This document shows positions 1-5,769 of a stretch of 8,346 nt of DNA, in pieces (positions within the stretch are counted from its first letter, which is position 1; each line of letters starts with the position of its first letter). This DNA comes from SCQX01 sp035720945. Lineage in GTDB: Bacteria > Pseudomonadota > Gammaproteobacteria > Burkholderiales > Burkholderiaceae_B. Under the pieces are notes generated by a model that saw nothing but the letters and a program-made list of their open reading frames with translations, did not search any database and was not told where the DNA came from. Position numbers and translations under genes: made by a program. Location: the NCBI GenBank assembly GCA_035720945.1, contig DASTNK010000041.1, positions 1 to 8,346 on the forward strand, in the 5' to 3' direction.

Positions 1-1464
1 GATCAGGCCGCGCTTGCGCCAGCTCTCGTAGATGCGGCGGCACTGCCGTGCCGCGTCTTCGACGGCGGCTTCCGGCGAGAGGCTGCCACGTGCCGCCTTG
101 GCCATCATGTTGGGCAACACGAAGGTGTTGAAGACTTCGCCGGCGGCCGGGTTGGAATAGCCGGGGTGCCCCAGGTTCGTGGTCCAGTTGGTGGCGCCCA
201 GCAGCGGTTTCAGCTTGCCCGTGGCTTCGCCTTGAAGGCGGAACGGATCGTCGGCGAACCAGGCGTTGTTCAGATCCAGCAGGCGGGCGGCGTCTTTCAC
301 GGCCGGATAACCGCGATTCCCTTTGGGGACGGCCGTGTCGAAAAAGCTGGGCGAGTTGTAGAGTTTGCTGTGGTACATGGCCTGGTCGTAGTTTTCGACC
401 AGGTGCTTGATGAACTGTTTGGCGGTGTCTTCGCGGGCCTTGGCGAATTTCGGGATGATGTAGTTGTATAGCACGTGGACGTTGCCCCAGCGTGTCCCGT
501 TGGGGCCGGCCAGCGGGCCGGTGAAGAAAACATCTTTGGCGATGTCGGGCTTTTTCTCCTGGGCCGAGCGATAGGCTGAGATGGAGTTGAGGATGTATGA
601 CGCTTTACCCGCGATCAGCGCCTGATTGTTGGACGCCGCATTCCACGCGAAGATCTCGGGGGTCATGGCTTTGTGGAACAGGTCGGACATGTATTTGACG
701 GCTTCGACGGCACGCCGTTTGAACACGCCCTGGTCCAGCACGACGTTGTCCCATTCGTCCTGAATGTACGTGTCCCAGGCCCACAGGACGGCGCGCGCCA
801 CCATGTTGGAGTCCAGTTCCTGCGACATGCCGATGCCGACCGGTATGCCTTGTTTTTGCATGATGTCCGCGCCAGTGACCAGAATGTCGTTCCAGGTGTC
901 TGGCCCATAGGGCATGCCCGCCTTCGTCCAGAGCGATTGGCGGTAATCGCCGCAGTCTATGGTCCAGCCGTGGCAAAAGCTGTACCACTCTTTGGCCACG
1001 GGGTTGTATGAGACCCGTGTGGACGCATAGAACTCCGGCCCGCAGGCTTTGGCGACTTCCTGATTGATGTCGGCCATGTCCAGCACGCTGGGCGAGAACG
1101 CCGCGGCCTCGGACCCGAGTTCGATCAGGTCGTGCCCGGAATTGGCGGATATCTCGGAGGAGGTGGTGGTGACCAGGTCGGCGATGCTGATGTGGTCGAC
1201 AGTGACTTTGACGTTGTTCTTTTCGCCCCAGTCTTTGGCGAATTGATCGAACCATTTGTCGTAGGTGGGTACGAAATGGCTCCATTGCAGCAGTTTGAGC
1301 GTGCGCTCAGCGGCGTAGGCGGTGCTGAATGGAAACAGCGGGGCGGCGATGGCGGCCAGCCCGGCGGCGCCGGTGGCTTGTATCAGGCGCCGTCGGGTGA
1401 TGCAGTGCGTGGCGGTGCCGCCAGATGCGTCGGCGTGATTGTTTTCGTCAGGGGTGTTTGACAT
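1..1464 (-). CDS. ABC transporter extracellular solute-binding protein, Tat-exported (3' end outside window)
   Basis: The frame is open for 488 codons from ATG at 1464 and leaves the window without a stop, ending ...RKRGLI, so only the extreme C-terminus is missing. The start is supported by AAGGAGG at 1471-1477, six bases upstream. Residues 1-52 form a Tat-type signal: a polar N-region, then T23-R-R-R-L-I, then an Ala/Gly/Leu-rich hydrophobic stretch and an AYA-A cleavage site near residue 51. The mature part begins RTLKLLQWSHFVPTYDKWF and continues with a segment like those of periplasmic family 1 sugar-type binding proteins (SBP_bac_1/8). Its length, near 490 residues, is usual for that family. 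The expected role is periplasmic capture of a substrate, probably a carbohydrate or polyol, for an inner-membrane ABC importer; the ligand cannot be read from sequence. Permease and ATPase genes would be expected beyond the left edge but are not seen. The twin arginine motif lacks the favoured Phe after the arginines, so Tat use is likely rather than certain. Confidence 0.88.
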   Translation of the reverse strand, partial: MSNTPDENNHADASGGTATHCITRRRLIQATGAAGLAAIAAPLFPFSTAYAAERTLKLLQWSHFVPTYDKWFDQFAKDWGEKNNVKVTVDHISIADLVTTTSSEISANSGHDLIELGSEAAAFSPSVLDMADINQEVAKACGPEFYASTRVSYNPVAKEWYSFCHGWTIDCGDYRQSLWTKAGMPYGPDTWNDILVTGADIMQKQGIPVGIGMSQELDSNMVARAVLWAWDTYIQDEWDNVVLDQGVFKRRAVEAVKYMSDLFHKAMTPEIFAWNAASNNQALIAGKASYILNSISAYRSAQEKKPDIAKDVFFTGPLAGPNGTRWGNVHVLYNYIIPKFAKAREDTAKQFIKHLVENYDQAMYHSKLYNSPSFFDTAVPKGNRGYPAVKDAARLLDLNNAWFADDPFRLQGEATGKLKPLLGATNWTTNLGHPGYSNPAAGEVFNTFVLPNMMAKAARGSLSPEAAVEDAARQCRRIYESWRKRGLI

Positions 1465-1605
1465 GACCGGCCTCCTTGGTGGGGATGAGGGGGCCTCATG
1501 GCGGTGCGCGAAGCCATCCCTCGGTTAGGAATGCAGCGGCGTAGCGGTCGTAGGTATCAGGCGCGTCACGCGAAGCAAAAAAATCGCATGCAGAATGTGT
1601 AAAAC

Positions 1606-1634
1606 ATAGTAAGTCAAAGAAACAGCGATGTCTA
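1606..1634 (-). promoter_or_regulatory. Candidate sigma70 promoter for the solute-binding protein gene
   Basis: On the minus strand TAGACA (1634-1629, five of six matches to TTGACA) is followed after exactly 17 bases by TACTAT (1611-1606, four of six matches to TATAAT). Transcription would begin near 1599 and give a leader of about 135 bases before the ATG at 1464. The surrounding 60 bases are AT-rich compared with the flanking genes, as expected of a promoter. It lies between the stop of the two-PAS cyclase and the binding-protein gene, which suggests that the latter is transcribed independently. This is inferred from consensus matching only. Confidence 0.4.
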
Positions 1635-1635
1635 T

Positions 1636-1670
1636 ATTCAGGCGATACGCCATTCGGGCGATATGTCGCC
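1636..1670. repeat. Tandem pair of short dyads after the two-PAS cyclase gene
   Basis: ATTCAGGCGATA (1636-1647) recurs as ATTCGGGCGATA (1652-1663), an 11/12 direct repeat with a 16-base period. Each copy is the left side of a small hairpin: GGCG-ATA-CGCC at 1641-1651 and GGCGA-(4 nt)-TCGCC at 1657-1670. In the minus-strand transcript they begin about 28 bases after the cyclase stop. A moderately U-rich stretch follows but no clean U-tract, so this could be a weak terminator or mRNA 3' stabiliser. It could also be a pair of protein-binding sites just upstream of the predicted promoter at 1606-1634. Confidence 0.4.
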
Positions 1671-1698
1671 GGGTGGTGCGCGATGGGGATGATGCGCC

Positions 1699-3174
1699 CT
1701 ATTGTCGACGGCGGTTCTGGTCGCTCGATCCGTAGAACGCGCGCTTGTCGTCGTACATGGCCAAGTCGGCGCGGCGCAAGGCTTCGCTGAGCTCGCTGCC
1801 TTGGCGACAACTGGCGATCCCCATGGAAAGGCTCAAGGTGGGGCCGGTGTAGAACTGGTTGTTCAAATCGACCAGCTTGCGGATGCTGTCGAGCATGACA
1901 GCGCCCTTGATCTCATCGGTATCGGGCATGAGCAGGGCGAATTCATCACCGCCTATTCGTGCGGCATGGATGTTCTTGTCCGACGCCTTTTGCAGGACCT
2001 CCCCTGCCCGCCGCAGAACGGCGTCGCCCACGGTGTGGCCCTGGGTATCGTTGATGTCTTTCAGGTTATTGAGATCGATGATGATGACTGTGACGGGGAA
2101 CGGGCCTTTGCGCTCGAGGCGTTTGATCTCGTCGACGTAGAACGACCGGTTCTTGAGCTTGGTCAGCACGTCGTGTGTGCCTAGGTACTCCAGGTAGTTC
2201 TCCGCTTTCTTGCGCGCCGTGATATCCGTCAAGGCCAGCAGCACCAGGCTCCAGTCTTTTTCGTGCCCGGGCAGGACAGAGAACTGCATGTGGATGTTCA
2301 ACTGGGTACCGTCCAGCGTGTGGTTGACGACTTCACGTTGCTGGAAAAACTGACCATCCCATAGATCAATCAGTTGTTCGCGGAAGTGCGGCAGCATTTC
2401 TTCGCGGAATACTTCCGGAAGGCGTCCCAGCAAGTCGTGCTTGTTGGCGCCATTGAACATGTAGAGGGTGTAGCGGTTGACGTTCAGCACCCGTATTTCC
2501 GACATGCAGCGCGTCACGAATTCCGGATGCACGTCGGTGAACGTGCGGAAATCCATGATGCCTTGTTCCCGCACGCTGTCGAGCAGATGGCGGATGGCGC
2601 TGAAGTCTTCCACCCACAACGAAACGGGCGCTTGTTCGAAGATGCCTTGGGCGTATTGTTCGCTTGCCACCAATTGACGGCGGGCGTTCTCAAGTTCCGT
2701 GATGTCGTCGATCGACACCAGCACCCGATCCCAGGTTGATTCGTTGTCCGGCAGCACCACGCCCTTCAGCAGGATGTCCAGCCGGCGTCCATCCAGGGCG
2801 TAGTTCACGGTCTGGCTCTGGAACGAGGTATTGCCGCGCCATAATTGATCCAGCTCGGAGATGTATGCCTCGGCCAGGGCGTCGCGCAGGATTTCACCCA
2901 GGCGCGTGACGAGTTCCTCGGATGAGGCGGCGGCGTACATGGACAGGGTGCGACGGTTGACACGCACGATCCGCATGCTCGCCGCACAGGCGGCAAGGCG
3001 GGTGGAGTCCTGCTTCAGGAACGAAGGCAGGTCGGTGACACCCTGTTTCCGCCAGGAGTCGAACAGATCATGCAACAAACTGTAGTCTTCAAGCCAGAGC
3101 GCCGTCGGGGTGGCGTCAAAGAGATCTCGCAGAGCGGTTTCGTCATCTGGAGCGGTATGGTTCAGGGTGTGCAT
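1699..3174 (-). CDS. Diguanylate cyclase with two tandem PAS-type sensor domains (PAS-PAS-GGDEF)
   Basis: This 491-residue protein is predicted to make cyclic-di-GMP from two GTP. Residues about 12-160 and 173-320 are two copies of one PAS-type domain; both begin with a P-x-(A/S)-L-W-(L/V)-E-D-(Y/F)-S motif and end in (V/L)-L-V/L-x-(I/L)-x-DIT. The GGDEF domain spans about 325-480 with HDVLTKLKNR (334-343), metal-ligand D367 in IIDLNNLKDIND, and the intact active-site loop GGDEF at 408-412. The position of the usual RxxD inhibitory site reads D399-K-N-I402, so product inhibition through that site is not expected. There is no signal peptide or membrane segment, so the protein should be cytosolic and sense through its PAS pockets; the ligand is unknown. 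The start is the best available ATG but has no clear Shine-Dalgarno. A TACAAT hexamer on the minus strand (3243-3238) might be its -10, without a good -35. No EAL domain is present, so it looks synthesis-only. Confidence 0.93.
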   Translation of the reverse strand: MHTLNHTAPDDETALRDLFDATPTALWLEDYSLLHDLFDSWRKQGVTDLPSFLKQDSTRLAACAASMRIVRVNRRTLSMYAAASSEELVTRLGEILRDALAEAYISELDQLWRGNTSFQSQTVNYALDGRRLDILLKGVVLPDNESTWDRVLVSIDDITELENARRQLVASEQYAQGIFEQAPVSLWVEDFSAIRHLLDSVREQGIMDFRTFTDVHPEFVTRCMSEIRVLNVNRYTLYMFNGANKHDLLGRLPEVFREEMLPHFREQLIDLWDGQFFQQREVVNHTLDGTQLNIHMQFSVLPGHEKDWSLVLLALTDITARKKAENYLEYLGTHDVLTKLKNRSFYVDEIKRLERKGPFPVTVIIIDLNNLKDINDTQGHTVGDAVLRRAGEVLQKASDKNIHAARIGGDEFALLMPDTDEIKGAVMLDSIRKLVDLNNQFYTGPTLSLSMGIASCRQGSELSEALRRADLAMYDDKRAFYGSSDQNRRRQ

Positions 3175-3333
3175 GAGCGAATGGCCGGTGAGGGGGCAAA
3201 TTGTTGTTTCAGCGTGTTGTGGTGGTGCCCCAGCATGATTGTACCGGCGGCATAATGGTGAAGAGTGGATGCTGTCGGGCGTTCGCGATGCGACGCCGAA
3301 GCACTATACGACTTTTCTTTGGGGTGGTGAATC

Positions 3334-3681
3334 ATGGAATCCCGAATTTCCCAAGCGGCGGGGCGCCTGATACTCGTCGCGACCGCTGTCTGTGGCCTGG
3401 CCGGCTGCGTGGCCTATGTGCCCCCGCAGACGACGACCTATTCGTATTACGACAGCACAGGTGCCCTGGTGCATGTGCGGACCGAAACCGCGCAGCAGGT
3501 GTCGGAACCCATTTACGTGGCGCCGGCCCCCGCCTATGTGGCCCCCGCCTACGTGGCCCCCGCCTATGTCGGCCCACCGGTCTATCTGGGCTTTGGTTTC
3601 GATTTCTTCAGTGGCGGATGGGGGCATCGCCATCATGGCTGGGGCGGCCGCTATCGCGGATGGCATGGCCGGCGGTGGTAG
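3334..3681 (+). CDS. Small outer-membrane lipoprotein with APAYV repeats and a Gly/His/Arg-rich tail
   Basis: This 115-residue protein has a lipoprotein signal: R4 and R11, a hydrophobic run about 12-23 and lipobox L22-A-G-C25. Position +2 of the mature protein is Val rather than Asp, so by the usual rule it would be sorted to the outer membrane. Residues about 26-58 include a Tyr/Thr/Gln-rich stretch. They are followed by tandem APAYV units (about 64-78), a short aromatic GFGFDFF segment, and a tail rich in Gly, His, Trp and Arg (HRHHGWGGRYRGWHGRRW). The composition is low in complexity and no enzymatic domain is recognisable; the family and function are not identified. A purine-rich GGGGTGG lies 7 bases before the ATG. 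A TATACG hexamer at 3305-3310 could be a -10 element. The gene is divergent from the two-PAS cyclase, with about 160 bases between them. Confidence 0.8.
   Translation: MESRISQAAGRLILVATAVCGLAGCVAYVPPQTTTYSYYDSTGALVHVRTETAQQVSEPIYVAPAPAYVAPAYVAPAYVGPPVYLGFGFDFFSGGWGHRHHGWGGRYRGWHGRRW
3526..3570 (+). repeat. Three tandem 15-bp units encoding APAYV
   Basis: GCCCCCGCCTAYGTg is repeated three times head to tail (3526-3540, 3541-3555, 3556-3570) with only a T/C difference in the Tyr codon and a final g/c change. The unit is a multiple of three, so copy-number change would lengthen or shorten the lipoprotein by five residues without a frameshift. Confidence 0.9.
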
Positions 3682-3706
3682 GGCGCGGGCACCGGGCGGT
3701 TTTTTT
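3668..3706 (+). terminator. Candidate intrinsic terminator overlapping the lipoprotein stop
   Basis: GCC (3668-3670) pairs with GGC (3695-3697) and CGGTG (3673-3677) with CACCG (3690-3694), with a two-base bulge on the left arm and a 12-base loop. Seven T residues follow at 3700-3706. The stem overlaps the last codons and the TAG at 3679-3681. The bulge and the large loop make it imperfect, but the T-run is the clearest on this strand in the window. If it works, the methyltransferase needs its own promoter; TATGAT at 3737-3742 is a possible -10. Confidence 0.4.
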
Positions 3707-3787
3707 AGGGGATGGAGCGGCTCTTCCCGTTGGCGCTATGATTTATCCTGGCTCCAAGGATCGACGCATTGGTCGGTGCCGAAGCCC

Positions 3788-3795
3788 AGGAGGGG
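3788..3795 (+). promoter_or_regulatory. Ribosome binding site fixing the methyltransferase start
   Basis: AGGAGGGG lies seven bases before ATG 3803. The reading frame is open further upstream to an ATG at 3392, but that extension overlaps the lipoprotein gene. This strong site settles the choice of the downstream start. Confidence 0.85.
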
Positions 3796-3802
3796 AGAAT
3801 CT

Positions 3803-4468
3803 ATGTCTGTCGCCCAGTTGCTGTGGAACTTTCCTTCGGCCGTGATGCAGTGGGCCGTCACTGTGCGTGGTGTCGCGCACGTGGGTGTTCGAATGGCTTT
3901 CGACGCCGCGCTGTTCGTCAAGGCGCTGCGCAAAAGCCCGTCGAGAGTCGGCGCGGTACTGCCCTCCAGTTCAGCCCTAGCCAACGCGATCACCAGCGAA
4001 CTGGACTCTTCTGGCGGCCCGGTGCTCGAACTCGGTGTCGGTACAGGGGTTTTCACACGGAAAATGCTGGAAATCGGTGTGCCGCCCGAAGACCTGATTC
4101 TGGTCGAGCTGGATTCGCGCCTTGCCGACAATCTGCGCTATCGGTTCCCGGCCTCGCACGTGTTGTGCGCCGACGCGTCGCGCCTGTATCGTTCCGCAGT
4201 GGCACTGGAGGTCCGATCGGTGGTGTGCGGGCTGCCTTTGCGAAACATGTCCGTCAAATGCAAGTTGGGCATCCTGCGCAGCGTCTTCGAGGCACTCGAC
4301 GCCGACGGGGCCATGTATCTTTTCTCGTACGGCCTGCGTTGCCCGATCGAGCCTCGTCTCCTGGATCGTCTGGGGTTGCGTGCGCGCCGCACGGGCATTG
4401 TGTATCGCAACGCGCCACCTGCGCGGGTGTGGAAGATCTCTCGGCGGGCACGAATGTTCAAGCGATAA
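3803..4468 (+). CDS. PmtA-like SAM-dependent methyltransferase (probable phospholipid N-methyltransferase)
   Basis: This 221-residue class I methyltransferase has SAM-binding motif I at L75-E-L-G-V-G-T-G82, an acidic residue after strand 2 (E102 in LVELD), D124 in CADA, and a C-G-L-P-L segment at 142-146 at the catalytic motif IV position. The stretch F38-V-K-A-L-R-K-S-P-S-R-V-G-A-V-L-P-S-S is characteristic of the PmtA/rRNA-dimethylase-like group that methylates phosphatidylethanolamine towards phosphatidylcholine. There is no signal peptide. The Trp-, Val- and Arg-bearing N-terminal 35 residues could form an amphipathic helix resting on the inner membrane, as known for PmtA enzymes. The assignment to the superfamily is firm; the phospholipid substrate is inferred from motif resemblance, and another small lipid or adenine substrate remains possible. 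It follows the lipoprotein gene by about 120 bases, with a probable terminator between them. Confidence 0.85.
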   Translation: MSVAQLLWNFPSAVMQWAVTVRGVAHVGVRMAFDAALFVKALRKSPSRVGAVLPSSSALANAITSELDSSGGPVLELGVGTGVFTRKMLEIGVPPEDLILVELDSRLADNLRYRFPASHVLCADASRLYRSAVALEVRSVVCGLPLRNMSVKCKLGILRSVFEALDADGAMYLFSYGLRCPIEPRLLDRLGLRARRTGIVYRNAPPARVWKISRRARMFKR

Positions 4469-4665
4469 ACGCCTGCGAAAAGGCGAGTGGGCATGGCGGT
4501 TTCCGGTTCCCGCAAGATGAACACTGATGAGTTTTCGTTGGGTTTTATTTCATATTGTTAAATTTTGACAAGTACTAGGGCGTTGTACACGCCTTAGTAT
4601 TTATTTTCATTACACTAAATGTGTATCGGATCTGGTCATTGGGGCGCGTTGCGGTGTCAAGGCCA
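4469..4665. other. AT-rich intergenic segment before the second cyclase gene
   Basis: No gene is supported here. About 4531-4620 is strikingly AT-rich for this genome. It contains a perfect TTGACA (4565-4570) that lacks a -10 at normal spacing, an imperfect dyad TTGTTAAATTTTGACAA (4555-4571), and the hairpin described separately. TACACT at 4611-4616 is a possible -10 for the downstream gene without a convincing -35. Confidence 0.5.
4573..4599. terminator. Near-perfect hairpin, terminator or operator dyad
   Basis: TACTAGGGCGT (4573-4583) and ACGCCTTAGTA (4589-4599) are inverted repeats with one G/T position that would be a G.U wobble in plus-strand RNA, around a five-base loop. The stem can be extended outward by three weaker pairs (4570-4572 with 4600-4602). 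The downstream side, ATTTATTTTCATT, is U-rich but interrupted. It lies about 105 bases after the methyltransferase stop, so it may end that transcript. Because it sits in the AT-rich promoter-like zone, it could equally be a regulator site for the cyclase gene. Confidence 0.42.
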
Positions 4666-4769
4666 GGATTCGAGGGAGTCCGCGCTCCGTTCTCTTGGTT
4701 TCGAATTTCGGATCGCCGTGGCGGCGGGCCTGCCGCGATTTTCCCGCTTACACAACAAAAATTCGAACC
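4666..4769 (+). promoter_or_regulatory. Structured 5' leader of the second diguanylate cyclase gene
   Basis: Three elements stack up. (a) GGATTC (4666-4671) and GAGTCC (4676-4681) form a six-pair hairpin with a four-base loop. It competes with an alternative pairing of GGAG (4675-4678) with CTCC (4685-4688). (b) GGTTTCGAATTT (4697-4708) is complementary to AAATTCGAACC (4759-4769) over 11 pairs, with one bulged T. (c) Inside that stem GGATCGC (4710-4716) pairs with GCGATTT (4735-4741), the last two pairs being G.U, or alternatively GCGGCG (4721-4726) pairs with TGCCGC (4731-4736) ahead of TTTT. The outer stem ends seven bases before the GAGGA ribosome site (4776-4780). Alternative pairings next to a start codon suggest an attenuator or translational switch. 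I do not recognise it as a known riboswitch class. Confidence 0.4.
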
Positions 4770-4783
4770 AGTGATGAGGACCC

Positions 4784-5740
4784 ATGGGCGGACCGGACGT
4801 TTTGGGCGACGATAGCCCTGCCGAGGCGCGGTTTGTGGATGTGCATAGGCGTCTGCTGGGCGGCTTGGACGGTGGACAGCTTCTGATCGCGCTGTACGAT
4901 GATCAGGATAGGTTGCACTACGCCAATCAGTTGTTCCGCACGACATTTCTCCAGGGCATGGAGGGCGAGCTCGACTTCGAGAGTATTGTTCGATTCAATC
5001 ATGCGCGGGGCACCGGCGTCCGGATCCGGGACCTGTCCGTCGATGACTATCTGGTGCATGTTCAGCAACGACGGCGCTCGCAGCCACGGCGCGCGTTTCC
5101 CGTCGAGCTGATCGATGGCCGTCGGTTTTGGCTTACCGAAACCTTGCTGGATGACGGCTGGCTGTTGTGCGAGGCCTGCGACATCACAGCCGTCAAGCGG
5201 GCCGAAATGTCGCTGCGCATCTCCCGGGACATGGCGCTGGAGGCTTCACAAACGGACTTCCTCACCAAGTTGCCGAACCGGCGTTACGGCTACACGTTCC
5301 TGGAACATATGCTGACTTTCGCGCGCACCGAAGCTGTGTGCATAAGTGTCGCGTTGATCGATCTGGATTATTTCAAGCTGGTGAATGACCGCTTCGGCCA
5401 TGAAGCCGGCGATCTCGCGTTGTGTCGCTTCGCCGATATGTTGCGAACCAACATGCGGGCGTCTGAGGATCTGGCGGCCCGTATTGGAGGCGAGGAATTC
5501 CTGGTTATCTGGCCCAACGCGGGCGGGGAGATCGCCGTTGAGTCACTGATGCGCCTGCGCGCGCGCCCACTCGAGGTTGAACTTCCTGGCGGGGCTAATC
5601 ACTTCGCCATCACATTCTCTGCCGGGGTGGCCCAGGCAAGACCCGACGACACCGTGCAGTCTCTGCTGGACCGGGCGGACCGGATGCTCTATGCCGTCAA
5701 GACGCAAGGGCGCAACGACGTGAAAATGGATAATGAATAG
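4784..5740 (+). CDS. Diguanylate cyclase with one PAS domain (PAS-GGDEF)
   Basis: This 318-residue protein has an N-terminal PAS fold at about 24-137 (LLIALYDDQDRLHYANQLF, closing with L-L-C-E-A-C-D-I-T-A-V-K-R-A), a short helical linker, and a GGDEF domain at about 150-312. The catalytic landmarks are TDFLTKLPNR (157-166), metal-ligand D193 in ALIDLDYFK, N201-D-R-F-G-H206 for guanine binding, and GGEEF at 235-239, so an active cyclic-di-GMP synthase is expected. The inhibitory-site position reads A226-S-E-D229: the Asp is kept, but the Arg is one residue too far upstream (R225), so canonical RxxD feedback is doubtful. There is no signal peptide or transmembrane segment, and no EAL or HD-GYP domain. 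The ATG has GAGGA at 4776-4780, only three bases away. An in-frame GTG at 4835 is a less likely alternative. The leader is unusually structured. Confidence 0.93.
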   Translation: MGGPDVLGDDSPAEARFVDVHRRLLGGLDGGQLLIALYDDQDRLHYANQLFRTTFLQGMEGELDFESIVRFNHARGTGVRIRDLSVDDYLVHVQQRRRSQPRRAFPVELIDGRRFWLTETLLDDGWLLCEACDITAVKRAEMSLRISRDMALEASQTDFLTKLPNRRYGYTFLEHMLTFARTEAVCISVALIDLDYFKLVNDRFGHEAGDLALCRFADMLRTNMRASEDLAARIGGEEFLVIWPNAGGEIAVESLMRLRARPLEVELPGGANHFAITFSAGVAQARPDDTVQSLLDRADRMLYAVKTQGRNDVKMDNE

Positions 5741-5769
5741 GTCATTTGGCGGCACCTGATCAGCGGGCC

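Noticed and set aside
605..1285. 226-codon minus-strand open frame inside the solute-binding protein gene
   Set aside because: It is an alternative frame of the real gene. Its product is Arg/His-rich with no domain, and the overlapping frame has a Tat signal, a ribosome site and binding-protein motifs.
1496..1810. 104-codon minus-strand frame across the cyclase 3' end and the intergenic region
   Set aside because: It overlaps the end of the cyclase in another frame, has no ribosome site and has no recognisable sequence pattern.
3392..3802. N-terminal extension of the methyltransferase by 137 codons
   Set aside because: It overlaps the lipoprotein gene in another frame and gives Pro/Trp/Arg-rich nonsense. 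A strong ribosome site sits just before ATG 3803.
4697..4769. tRNA T-arm-like GGTTCGAA motifs suggesting a tRNA or attachment site
   Set aside because: No acceptor, D or anticodon stems can be built around either copy on either strand. The two motifs are explained by pairing with each other as an inverted repeat.
4469..4783. Known cyclic-di-GMP (GEMM) riboswitch ahead of the cyclase
   Set aside because: I looked for the conserved GEMM-I core and tetraloop-receptor features and did not see them; only the hairpins listed are evident.
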